A stretch of DNA of 9,863 bases. It comes from Alphaproteobacteria bacterium (GTDB lineage Bacteria; Pseudomonadota; Alphaproteobacteria; Sphingomonadales; Sphingomonadaceae). Below are positions 1 to 6,066 of this stretch, piece by piece (position 1 is the stretch's first letter; every line of letters begins with the position of its first letter). The position numbers and the translations under genes are program-made. The notes under the pieces are model-generated. The model worked only from the letters and a program-made list of their open reading frames with translations. It ran no database searches and had not been told where the DNA came from. The DNA is taken from NCBI GenBank assembly GCA_028869975.1, contig JAGWQR010000273.1, forward strand, positions 1 through 9,863. The letters run 5' to 3'.

Positions 1-91
1 CGGCGATCTTCTTGCGCAGCACATCAAGGTTATCACCGTAAAAGAGTTTGTTCTGCACGCCGCAATCCCTGCTTTGTTCCTCTGGCGGCAT
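1..91 (-). CDS. DNA methyltransferase, N-terminal fragment (runs off the window)
   Basis: Reading the minus strand from ATG at 91 gives an open frame to the window edge, containing NKLFYGDNLDVLRKKI. The LFYGDNLDVLR string closely resembles the start of site-specific adenine DNA methyltransferases of the type III Mod-like or solitary kind, which begin with a (K/R)LFYGDNLxxLR segment. The methyltransferase assignment rests on this string only, because the catalytic DPPY and FxGxG motifs lie outside the window. The start is uncertain. GTG at 58 would give MQNKLFYGDN, with AGGGA about 9 nt upstream, and is as plausible as ATG at 91. The gene diverges from rluD across about 100 bp. Whether it is an orphan methylase or has a restriction partner cannot be seen here. 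Confidence 0.6.
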   Translation of the reverse strand, partial: MPPEEQSRDCGVQNKLFYGDNLDVLRKKIA

Positions 92-172
92 AGCGGCTGA
101 TGCGCGCTGCGAACAGCATTATTTTGCGCAGAGAAGCGGCGGACGTGGCCCTTCTGCCCTTGCGCTTTGCGC

Positions 173-178
173 TATAAT
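173..178 (+). promoter_or_regulatory. Possible -10 element for rluD
   Basis: A perfect TATAAT lies 16 bp before the proposed rluD ATG at 195. No good -35 hexamer sits 16-18 bp upstream; CCTTCT at 150-155 is the best placed, and it is poor. If used, the 5' UTR would be only about 10 nt, which fits the absence of a Shine-Dalgarno sequence before the ATG. This is a motif match only. Confidence 0.35.
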
Positions 179-194
179 CGTCGATTCGGCAGCG

Positions 195-1148
195 ATGAAA
201 ACGGCAGAGCGGATTGAGACAGTGGCGGTTAATGCGGCAATGGCGGGCTGGCGGCTTGATCGTGCGCTCGCGGCGCTGATCCCCACCCTCTCGCGCGAGC
301 GGATCAAGGCGCTGATTTCTGCAGGCCAGGTGCGGATGGGCGATGCGCTGGTGCGTGACCCCGCAACCAAAGTAAAAGCGGGCGCGGCCTATGCGCTCAG
401 CATCCCCGCCCCCGCCCCCGCACACAATGTGCCACAAGATATTCCGCTGGTCATTGCCTATGAGGATGCGCACCTGCTGGTGGTGGACAAGCCCGCCGGG
501 CTGGTGGTGCATCCTGCAGCGGGCAATCTGGATGGCACGCTGGTCAACGCGCTGCTCCACCATTGCGCAGGGCAGCTTTCGGGGATTGGCGGGGTGGCGC
601 GGCCCGGCATCGTTCACCGGATTGATAAGGATACATCGGGGCTGCTGGTGGTGGCGAAGAGTGATCCGGCGCATGAAGGGCTGGCACGGCAATTTGCCAG
701 GCACAGCATCGAGCGGCGGTATCTGGCGCTGGTTTCAGGCACGCCGCTGATGGCTTCAGGCATAGTGGATGCGGCGCTCGGACGCTCGTCCACCAATCGC
801 AAGAAGATCGCGGTGGTGGCGGACGGGCGCGGCAAGCGCGCCGTGACGCATTGGCGGCGGCTGGAGCGGCTCAACGATGCCGCGTTGGTCGAATGCCAGC
901 TTGAGACCGGGCGCACGCATCAGGTGCGCGTGCATATGGCATCGCTGGGGCACCCGCTGATCGGTGATCCGGTTTATGGCCGCACACGTCCCGCGCACCG
1001 TGAAATTCTGCGGGATCTGGGCTTTCACCGGCAGGCGCTGCACGCGGCAGTGCTCGGATTTTTTCATCCAATCACGCATGAATCATTAACATTTTCAAGC
1101 GAAATGCCGAATGATATGCAGCGACTGTTCAGCAATTTGGTGCTATAG
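195..1148 (+). CDS. rluD: 23S rRNA pseudouridine synthase RluD family
   Basis: RluD-type enzymes isomerise uridines to pseudouridine in helix 69 of 23S rRNA (positions 1911/1915/1917 in E. coli) during 50S maturation. The 317-residue product has the expected order: an N-terminal S4 RNA-binding domain (about residues 17-72, with DRALAALIP and RERIKALISAGQV), then the RluA-family catalytic domain. The signature HRIDKDTSGLLVVAK starts near residue 141, with catalytic Asp at about 144. LETGRTHQVRVHMASLGHPL (about 236-255) and GDPVYG (about 257-262) also match the family. The frame is open back to 48, but the upstream 49 codons look non-coding. ATG at 195 puts the S4 domain at the usual distance from the N-terminus and gives the family's typical length of about 320. 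Adjacency to rpoH is common in alphaproteobacteria. RluC or RluA specificity is possible, but the S4 domain and this locus favour RluD. Confidence 0.9.
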   Translation: MKTAERIETVAVNAAMAGWRLDRALAALIPTLSRERIKALISAGQVRMGDALVRDPATKVKAGAAYALSIPAPAPAHNVPQDIPLVIAYEDAHLLVVDKPAGLVVHPAAGNLDGTLVNALLHHCAGQLSGIGGVARPGIVHRIDKDTSGLLVVAKSDPAHEGLARQFARHSIERRYLALVSGTPLMASGIVDAALGRSSTNRKKIAVVADGRGKRAVTHWRRLERLNDAALVECQLETGRTHQVRVHMASLGHPLIGDPVYGRTRPAHREILRDLGFHRQALHAAVLGFFHPITHESLTFSSEMPNDMQRLFSNLVL

Positions 1149-1151
1149 AGG

Positions 1152-1179
1152 CTTGAAACACCGTTGCTGATCCCTATCT
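1152..1179 (+). promoter_or_regulatory. Sigma-32 (RpoH) type heat-shock promoter of rpoH
   Basis: CTTGAAA at 1152-1158 is followed by CCTATCT at 1173-1179. The spacer between CTTG and CCTATCT is exactly 17 bp. This fits the alphaproteobacterial heat-shock promoter pattern CTTG-N17/18-CYTATNT, which I recall from the literature and have not checked. It begins 4 bp after the rluD stop and ends 25 bp before the rpoH ATG. It therefore predicts that RpoH transcribes its own gene. This is a sequence match without expression data. Confidence 0.65.
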
Positions 1180-1189
1180 GTCTGACGGG

Positions 1190-1194
1190 AGGAG
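1190..1194 (+). promoter_or_regulatory. Ribosome-binding site of rpoH
   Basis: AGGAG within GGGAGGAG lies 10 nt before ATG 1205. It is one of the few strong Shine-Dalgarno sequences in the window, and it fixes the rpoH start. Confidence 0.75.
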
Positions 1195-1204
1195 ACCCGA
1201 GTTT

Positions 1205-2128
1205 ATGGCCAACAAAGCCGTTACGTTGAAGTCAAATCTGCCTGCCATCGCGCCGGCCCTCGCCAGCGGTGAGGACGGGCTGAACCGGTATCTGGCTGAA
1301 ATCAAGAAATTCCCCATCCTCTCGCCCGAGGAAGAATATATGCTCGCCAAACGCTTTCAGGAGCATGGCGACCCGGAGGCGGCGACGCGGCTCGTCACCT
1401 CGCACCTGCGCCTCGTCGCGAAAATCGCGATGGGCTATCGCAATTATGGCCTGCCGGTGGCGGAGCTGATTGCCGAGGGCAATATCGGCCTGATGCAGGG
1501 CGTCAAGAAATTCGAGCCGGATAAAGGCTTTCGCCTCTCCACCTATGCGATGTGGTGGATCAAGGCGAGCATCCAGGAATTCATTCTGCGCTCGTGGAGC
1601 CTGGTCAAACTCGGCACCACGGCGGCGCAGAAGAAGCTGTTCTTCAACCTGCGCCGGATGAAGAATAATCTTGATGCGTTCGACGACACCGACCTCAAAC
1701 CTGCCGATGCGCGCAAGATTGCCAAAGACCTTGGCGTCACGGTTGACGAGGTCAACTCGATGAACCGCCGGATGATGAACGGCGGTGATACCTCATTGAA
1801 CGTCTCCTTGAATGTCGAGGGTGACGGCCAGTGGCAGGATCTGCTCGAAGATAACAACCCGCTGCATGACGAGGTGTTTGCGGCCCAGCAGGAAGCCGGT
1901 GTGCGCCACGACATGCTGACGCAAGCGCTCGAACATCTGACCCCGCGCGAGGTTGAAATCCTCACCGCGCGCCGCCTGATCGATGAACCCAAGACGCTGG
2001 AAGAACTGAGCCAGACCTTCAACGTCTCACGCGAGCGCATCCGCCAGATTGAAGTGCGCGCGTTCGAGAAACTGCAAAAGGCCATGCTGGGCAGCGCGCG
2101 CGACAAGGGGATGCTCGCGCTGACTTGA
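1205..2128 (+). CDS. rpoH: RNA polymerase heat-shock sigma factor RpoH (sigma-32)
   Basis: This sigma-70 family factor directs RNA polymerase to chaperone and protease promoters after heat or protein-folding stress. The 307 residues show region 1.2 (GLNRYLAEIKKFPILSPEEE, from about 25), and region 2 with ELIAEGNIGLMQGVKKFEP (about 87-105) and LSTYAMWWIKASIQEFILRS (about 111-130). The RpoH-specific box QKKLFFNLR lies at about 142-150, between regions 2.4 and 3, and separates RpoH from RpoD and RpoS. Region 4 includes LTPREVEILTARRL (about 245-258) and the helix-turn-helix VSRERIRQIEVRAFEKL (about 274-290). Length and order are normal for the family. A good ribosome-binding site supports the ATG, and a sigma-32-like promoter lies directly upstream. 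Some alphaproteobacteria carry two rpoH paralogues; this window cannot show whether this one is alone. Confidence 0.96.
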   Translation: MANKAVTLKSNLPAIAPALASGEDGLNRYLAEIKKFPILSPEEEYMLAKRFQEHGDPEAATRLVTSHLRLVAKIAMGYRNYGLPVAELIAEGNIGLMQGVKKFEPDKGFRLSTYAMWWIKASIQEFILRSWSLVKLGTTAAQKKLFFNLRRMKNNLDAFDDTDLKPADARKIAKDLGVTVDEVNSMNRRMMNGGDTSLNVSLNVEGDGQWQDLLEDNNPLHDEVFAAQQEAGVRHDMLTQALEHLTPREVEILTARRLIDEPKTLEELSQTFNVSRERIRQIEVRAFEKLQKAMLGSARDKGMLALT

Positions 2129-2160
2129 CGCAAGCGCCGCTTGCCGCATACGGGCGCGGC

Positions 2161-2856
2161 ATGAAATTAGCGTTCCCCACAGTGAAGACCCTCTGGCGCT
2201 GGTTCATCCGGATCGTGGTTGGCTATTTCGGCTTCAGCTTCATTCTGGTGCTCGCCTATGCGCTGCTGCCGGTGCCGTTCACGCTGACCATGATCCCCGA
2301 TGCGCTGAACGGCAACGGCATCACCAAAAGCTGGACGCCCTTGAGCCAGATCAGCCCCAATATGGCGCGCGCGGCGATTGCGGGCGAGGATGAGAAATTC
2401 TGTTCGCATCATGGTTTTGACTGGGATGCGATGCAGGCGGCCTGGCGCGCTGACGAAAATGGCCACCGGATTCGCGGCGGTTCCACGATCAGCCAGCAGA
2501 CCGCCAAGAATGTGTTCCTGTGGCAGGGTGGCGGCTTATTCCGCAAAGGGCTGGAGGCGTATTTCACCTTCCTGATCGAGCATATCTGGGGCAAGCGCCG
2601 GATCATGGAAGTCTATCTCAACGTTGCTGAAACCGGCATCGGCACCTATGGCGCGCAAGCCGGAGCCGAACGTTATTTCGGCCATTCGGCGGCCAATCTG
2701 TCCCCCACAGAAGCCGCGCGCATCGCCGCCGTGCTTCCCCTACCCAAACACCGCGAGGCGATTGACCCGACAGGCTTTGTCCGCCGCCATGGCAACCGGA
2801 TTGCGGGCCTGATCGGCGTGGTGCGCCGCGACGGGCTCGACCGCTGTTTGTATTAG
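2161..2856 (+). CDS. mtgA: Monofunctional biosynthetic peptidoglycan transglycosylase
   Basis: This is a GT51 enzyme that polymerises lipid II into glycan strands on the periplasmic face of the inner membrane, without the transpeptidase domain of class A PBPs. The 231-residue product has one N-terminal membrane anchor (about residues 13-37). GT51 motif 1 follows, AAIAGEDEKFCSHHGFDW (about 71-88; catalytic Glu about 76). Motif 2 is GGSTISQQTAKNVFLW (about 106-121). Motif 3 is KRRIMEVYLNVAETG (about 145-159; second catalytic Glu probably about 150). GAERYFGHSAANLSPTEAA and LPLPKHREAIDP complete the fold. ATG 2161 is chosen because the basic flank and anchor follow directly. An in-frame TTG at 2125 overlaps the rpoH stop as TTGA and would add 12 residues by coupled translation. 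No convincing ribosome-binding site marks either start. Co-transcription with rpoH is likely. Confidence 0.92.
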   Translation: MKLAFPTVKTLWRWFIRIVVGYFGFSFILVLAYALLPVPFTLTMIPDALNGNGITKSWTPLSQISPNMARAAIAGEDEKFCSHHGFDWDAMQAAWRADENGHRIRGGSTISQQTAKNVFLWQGGGLFRKGLEAYFTFLIEHIWGKRRIMEVYLNVAETGIGTYGAQAGAERYFGHSAANLSPTEAARIAAVLPLPKHREAIDPTGFVRRHGNRIAGLIGVVRRDGLDRCLY

Positions 2857-2861
2857 AGCGC

Positions 2862-4460
2862 TTAGCGGTTGCCTAGCATCAGCTCCGCGCCGGGGAAAGC
2901 CTCCAGCGCCGCCGCAACGATCGGGTGCGCCAGAATCGCATCATGCGCCGCCGCTTCCGCCGCATCTTCCTGCGCCTTCAGGGTCGGCGCGCCGGGGGTA
3001 TCCGACAGGCTGACCGCCCAGATGGCCCCGGTGGCGGCCTTCAATTCCGCCGCAAGATCGCGCGCGAATTCGGCGGACATCGGTCGCGCCATATGGAGCA
3101 CAAGCGCGGGCGGGGCAAATTCCACCACGCTGGCATGGTCATGCAGGCTCAGCGCAAGGCTGTGCTTGCCACGCTTTTCGAGCGCCACCAGCAACGCCGC
3201 ATAATCAGCCGGGAGCGCCAGCAGCGGCGCTTGCGACTCACCCGCAGCAGGCGCAGTATGTGATCCCTGATCAGATACACCCGCGCCCTGCGCGCTTCCC
3301 CCAAGTGCCTGCGCCGGATCGGGCAGGCTAGAGGCATAGACCAGCCGCAGCAGCGCCATTTCAAGCGCCAGTTGCGGATCAGGGGCGCGCGCCACCTCGT
3401 CATGCCCCTTCAGGAGCATCTGCCACAGCCGGTGGAGCAGCGCGAACGACAATGCCTTCGCCTGCTCGTCAAGCGCGGCCTGATCTTCTGCCGAGCGCCT
3501 CGGATCGGGGCGCGAATCCACCTTGGCGCGCGTGATGGCATGGCATTCGGCCAGCAGTCCGCGCAGCACCGCCGCCGGATCAACGCCGAGTTCATACTGG
3601 TTGGCAAGCGCCCCGAGCATCGCCTGCGCTTCGCCCGCCAATATCTGCCCCCACAGCGCCCTTATCGCCCCCCGGTCAGACAACCCCAGCATCGCGCGCA
3701 CCGCCGCCGCTTCCACAACTCCTGCCCCGCCATCCGCATGGGCAATCGCCTGATCGAGGATCGAAAGGCCATCACGCACCGAACCTTCCGCCGCCGCCGC
3801 GATGAGCGCCAGCGCTTCCGGTTCCGCCGTCACGCCTTCCTGCGCCGCCACCCAGCCGAAATGCTTTGCCAGCACATCCGCCGGGATGCGGCGCAGATCA
3901 AAACGCTGGCAGCGCGACAGCACTGTCACCGGCACCTTGTCGATCTCGGTGGTCGCGAACAGGAATTTCACATGCGCAGGCGGCTCTTCCAGCGTCTTGA
4001 GCAGCGCATTGAACGCATTTTTGCTCAGCATATGCACTTCATCGATGATGTAAATCTTGTAGCGCGCGGAAACGGACGCATAGCGCACCGCCTCGATAAT
4101 CTCGCGCACATCATCAACGCCAGTGTGGCTGGCCGCATCCATCTCGATCACGTCGATATGCCGCCCCTCGGCAATGGCGCGGCACGGCTCGCACACCCCG
4201 CACGGATCAATCGTCGGCCCGCCTTGGCCCTCGGGCCCGATGCAGTTCAACGCCTTGGCAATGAGGCGCGCGGTCGAGGTTTTGCCGACACCGCGCACCC
4301 CGGTCATCAGGAAAGCGTGCGCAATCCGGTCGCGCTTGATTGCATTGCCGAGCGTCTGCACCATCGCCTCCTGCCCGATCAATTCGGAAAAACGCTGCGG
4401 ACGGTATTTGCGGGCAAGGACGCGATAGGCCGGGGGGAGTGTAGTCGGTGACTCGGACAT
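2862..4460 (-). CDS. dnaX: DNA polymerase III subunit gamma/tau
   Basis: This is the motor subunit of the clamp loader, which opens the beta sliding clamp and, as tau, holds polymerase cores and helicase together. The 532 residues contain the N-terminal AYRVLARKYRPQRFSELIGQ, Walker A GVRGVGKT (about 54-61) and a zinc-binding Cys set (about C73, C87, C90, C93). Walker B IIDEVH (about 138-143), sensor-1 region LFATTE (about 167-172) and LSRCQRF with the SRC motif (about 181-187) follow. Domain III runs to about residue 377, a Gly/Ala/Ser-rich linker covers about 380-412, and a tau-like C-terminal domain fills the rest. It is shorter than E. coli DnaX (643), mainly in the linker. I see no A-rich slippery sequence for the E. 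coli type frameshift, so gamma is not predicted by that route. SRP RNA lies just upstream. The usual downstream ybaB-recR is absent; mtgA converges instead. Confidence 0.96.
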   Translation of the reverse strand: MSESPTTLPPAYRVLARKYRPQRFSELIGQEAMVQTLGNAIKRDRIAHAFLMTGVRGVGKTSTARLIAKALNCIGPEGQGGPTIDPCGVCEPCRAIAEGRHIDVIEMDAASHTGVDDVREIIEAVRYASVSARYKIYIIDEVHMLSKNAFNALLKTLEEPPAHVKFLFATTEIDKVPVTVLSRCQRFDLRRIPADVLAKHFGWVAAQEGVTAEPEALALIAAAAEGSVRDGLSILDQAIAHADGGAGVVEAAAVRAMLGLSDRGAIRALWGQILAGEAQAMLGALANQYELGVDPAAVLRGLLAECHAITRAKVDSRPDPRRSAEDQAALDEQAKALSFALLHRLWQMLLKGHDEVARAPDPQLALEMALLRLVYASSLPDPAQALGGSAQGAGVSDQGSHTAPAAGESQAPLLALPADYAALLVALEKRGKHSLALSLHDHASVVEFAPPALVLHMARPMSAEFARDLAAELKAATGAIWAVSLSDTPGAPTLKAQEDAAEAAAHDAILAHPIVAAALEAFPGAELMLGNR

Positions 4461-4509
4461 GGGGCTAGCGATAGCGCGATGCGCGGCGCTTGTCAGTCAT
4501 CAAGTTGTC

Positions 4510-4603
4510 GGGAGGGTAGGAGCCGACGACCCGGCGCGAAATCACTGTGGCTGCTTCGTTCCCGACCTGACCAAGTTCGCAAGTGCGCCGTCCGCCGACT
4601 CCC
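4510..4603 (-). ncRNA. ffs: Signal recognition particle RNA (4.5S, small bacterial type)
   Basis: The minus strand carries the SRP RNA apical domain. GGTCAGGTC, a GGAA tetraloop and GAAGCAGCC span 4572-4549 and match the Ffh-binding hairpin with its symmetric and asymmetric loops. The base pair closing the tetraloop is G-C rather than the C-G of E. coli, a compensated change that keeps the helix. The RNA ends also pair: GGAGUCGGCGGAC near 4602-4590 with GUCGUCGGCUCC near 4530-4519, giving a single long hairpin. The length of about 94 nt fits the short Gram-negative form. It binds Ffh for co-translational membrane targeting. The 3' end is approximate, with a CCC-rich tail and no clear U-tract terminator, so it may be processed from a transcript that continues into dnaX 50 bp downstream. 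Confidence 0.93.
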
Positions 4604-4610
4604 GTGCAGC

Positions 4611-4639
4611 GCTATGGCTTAAACATCTCGAAGAATCAA
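4611..4639 (-). promoter_or_regulatory. Candidate promoter of the SRP RNA
   Basis: On the minus strand TTGATT (4639-4634) and CATAGC (4616-4611) are separated by 17 bp, and the GGG at the SRP RNA 5' end begins 8 nt beyond the -10. The -35 overlaps the ferredoxin stop codon. The -10 is weak, but the spacing to a purine start at 4603 is right. Confidence 0.4.
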
Positions 4640-4971
4640 CGGCCCTGCATATTGCGCACTTCGCCGGGAATGCGCACGCTGAGGCCATCGAGCGCCTCTG
4701 TAAGGATAATCTGGCAGGCAAGGCGGCTGGTGCGCCTGGCCCCTGCGGCGAGATCGAGCATATCCTCCTCCTCTTCCGCAGCGCGGGGCAGGCGCGGGAA
4801 CCAGTCGGCATCCACGATGACATGGCAGGTCGAGCAGGCCATCTGCCCCTCGCACGTGCCTTCCAGCGGCTGATCGGCACATTGCGCAACATGGAGCAGC
4901 GTATCGCCCGGCTGCGCTTCGGCCTCGCGCACCGTTTCGCCATCAGCGGCAATGAAGCGCACCCGGATCAT
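4636..4971 (-). CDS. Adrenodoxin-type [2Fe-2S] ferredoxin
   Basis: This is a small soluble one-electron carrier of the vertebrate-type (adrenodoxin/ISC Fdx) class. The 111 residues contain the cluster ligands Cys40-X5-Cys46-X2-Cys49 (CEGQMACSTC) and Cys86 (RLACQIIL). EGTCEGQMACSTCHV, an acidic stretch EEEEDMLDL (about 67-75) that binds partners in this family, and DGLSVRIPGEVRNMQ near the C-terminus are also typical. It starts 3 bp after the IscS-like desulfurase stop and so shares its mRNA. In ISC-type systems such a ferredoxin supplies electrons for reducing persulfide sulfur during [2Fe-2S] assembly, which fits its two desulfurase neighbours. Ferredoxins of this class also serve P450s and ring-hydroxylating oxygenases, so the Fe-S role is inferred from context. 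Confidence 0.92.
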   Translation of the reverse strand: MIRVRFIAADGETVREAEAQPGDTLLHVAQCADQPLEGTCEGQMACSTCHVIVDADWFPRLPRAAEEEEDMLDLAAGARRTSRLACQIILTEALDGLSVRIPGEVRNMQGR

Positions 4972-4974
4972 CGC

Positions 4975-6066
4975 CTAAACCCCTTGCGCCTGCGCGGCCG
5001 TGTTGAGCAGTGCGGCCCCGCGCTCGATCTCTTCATGCATGGTAAAGCGCCCGAAGCCCAGGCGGATCGAGCCGCGCGCCTGCTCATCCGATAGCCCCAG
5101 CGCGCGCAGTACATGGCTGTGCCCGCCTGCACCCGAGGTGCAGGCCGAGCCCGCCGAAAAAGATACCTCGCGCACATCCGCCATCAGCCGTGCGCTATCA
5201 AGCCCCGCGCGATGGACATTGAGATTGCCCGCATAGCGCTGCTCGACAGAGCCATTGATATGCCAGCGCGGGCCCAGCGCATCCCGCAGTTTTACTGCGA
5301 GCGCCTGCACATGCGCGGCATCCTCCTCCCGCCGCGCGGCCATCACCGCCGCAGCCGCGCCAAAGCCCGCGACCAGCAGGGGCGAAAGCGTGCCGGGGCG
5401 CATCCCGCCCTCTTGTGCGCCGCCATGGAGAATGGGCTTCAACGGTGCGCCATCGCGCACCCAGAGCGCGCCAATCCCGATGGGGCCGTGGATTTTATGC
5501 GCGCTGATCGCGATATAATCGGCAGATTGGGGCAGCGACACCCGCCCATAGCCCTGCACAGCATCGCACAAAATATAGGCGTCCACCTTGCTTGCCAGTT
5601 CGGCGAGCGCATCGACCGGCTGGATGACCCCAATCTCGTTATTGACCAGCATGACCGCGACGAGCGATGTGCCGGGGCGAATGGCGCGGTTGGCGCGGGC
5701 GACATCAACAATCCCGTCGGGCAGCAAGGGCAGCATCGCCACCTTATGATCGGTCGCAAGCACGGTCACCGTGTTGAGCACCGCCGAGTGTTCGGTGCGC
5801 GCGGTGACAATCTGCTGCTGCTCCGCGCGTGCGCTCTGGATGGCCCAGTTGAGCGCCTCGGTGGCGCCGCTCGTGAAATAGACTTTGCCACCCGGTGGCA
5901 TCAAGGCGGCCACCTGTTCGCGCGCGAGATCGATTGCGGCCCTGGCGGCGCGCGCCTGCGCATGGGCGGCGTGTGGATTCACCCCGCCATCGAGCCAGGC
6001 CAACATTGCCGTTCGCGCTTCCGGGGCAAGCGGGGTTGTCGCCTGATAGTCGAGGTAAATGCTCAT
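4975..6066 (-). CDS. Cysteine desulfurase, class I (IscS/NifS-like), downstream copy
   Basis: This PLP enzyme removes sulfur from L-cysteine, leaving alanine and an enzyme persulfide for Fe-S cluster or thio-cofactor synthesis. The 363 residues have YLDYQATTPLAPEA at the N-terminus and TSGATEALNWAI (about 65-76). His93 (TEHSAV), Asp168 and Gln171 (CDAVQGYGR), PLP lysine Lys191 (SAHKIHGP) and the persulfide-forming Cys309 in SAGSACTSG are all present. That active-site loop marks class I, as opposed to the RxGHHCA of SufS. RPGTLSPLLVAGFG resembles the IscS RSGTLP segment. The ATG overlaps the TGA of the upstream desulfurase by 4 bp, suggesting translational coupling. It is somewhat shorter than E. 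coli IscS (404). Its sulfur acceptor is unknown, because no IscU-like scaffold lies in the window. Confidence 0.93.
   Translation of the reverse strand: MSIYLDYQATTPLAPEARTAMLAWLDGGVNPHAAHAQARAARAAIDLAREQVAALMPPGGKVYFTSGATEALNWAIQSARAEQQQIVTARTEHSAVLNTVTVLATDHKVAMLPLLPDGIVDVARANRAIRPGTSLVAVMLVNNEIGVIQPVDALAELASKVDAYILCDAVQGYGRVSLPQSADYIAISAHKIHGPIGIGALWVRDGAPLKPILHGGAQEGGMRPGTLSPLLVAGFGAAAAVMAARREEDAAHVQALAVKLRDALGPRWHINGSVEQRYAGNLNVHRAGLDSARLMADVREVSFSAGSACTSGAGGHSHVLRALGLSDEQARGSIRLGFGRFTMHEEIERGAALLNTAAQAQGV

Noticed and set aside
48..194. N-terminal extension of rluD from ATG 48
   Set aside because: The 49 extra residues have no family similarity that I can see, overlap the divergent methyltransferase start, and include the TATAAT. 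ATG 195 gives the normal RluD length.
33..704. Long open frame on the minus strand opposite rluD
   Set aside because: It lies opposite a clear RluD gene, its translation is rich in Arg, His, Cys and Pro without any family motif, and such antisense frames are common in GC-rich DNA. The real minus-strand gene here is the short methyltransferase fragment in another frame.
3240..3320. Possible dnaX frameshift or pseudogene in the low-complexity linker
   Set aside because: The frame is continuous through the Gly/Ala/Ser-rich linker into a tau-like C-terminal domain, and there is no A-rich slippery site. Linkers of variable length are normal in DnaX.
3372..4451. 359-codon plus-strand frame opposite dnaX
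   Set aside because: It is an antisense shadow of dnaX, dominated by Arg and His with no recognisable domain, and every dnaX motif is intact on the other strand.
4459..5094. Plus-strand frame covering the SRP RNA and ferredoxin
   Set aside because: The minus strand holds the SRP RNA core and a ferredoxin with all four cluster cysteines; the plus-strand frame has no such support.
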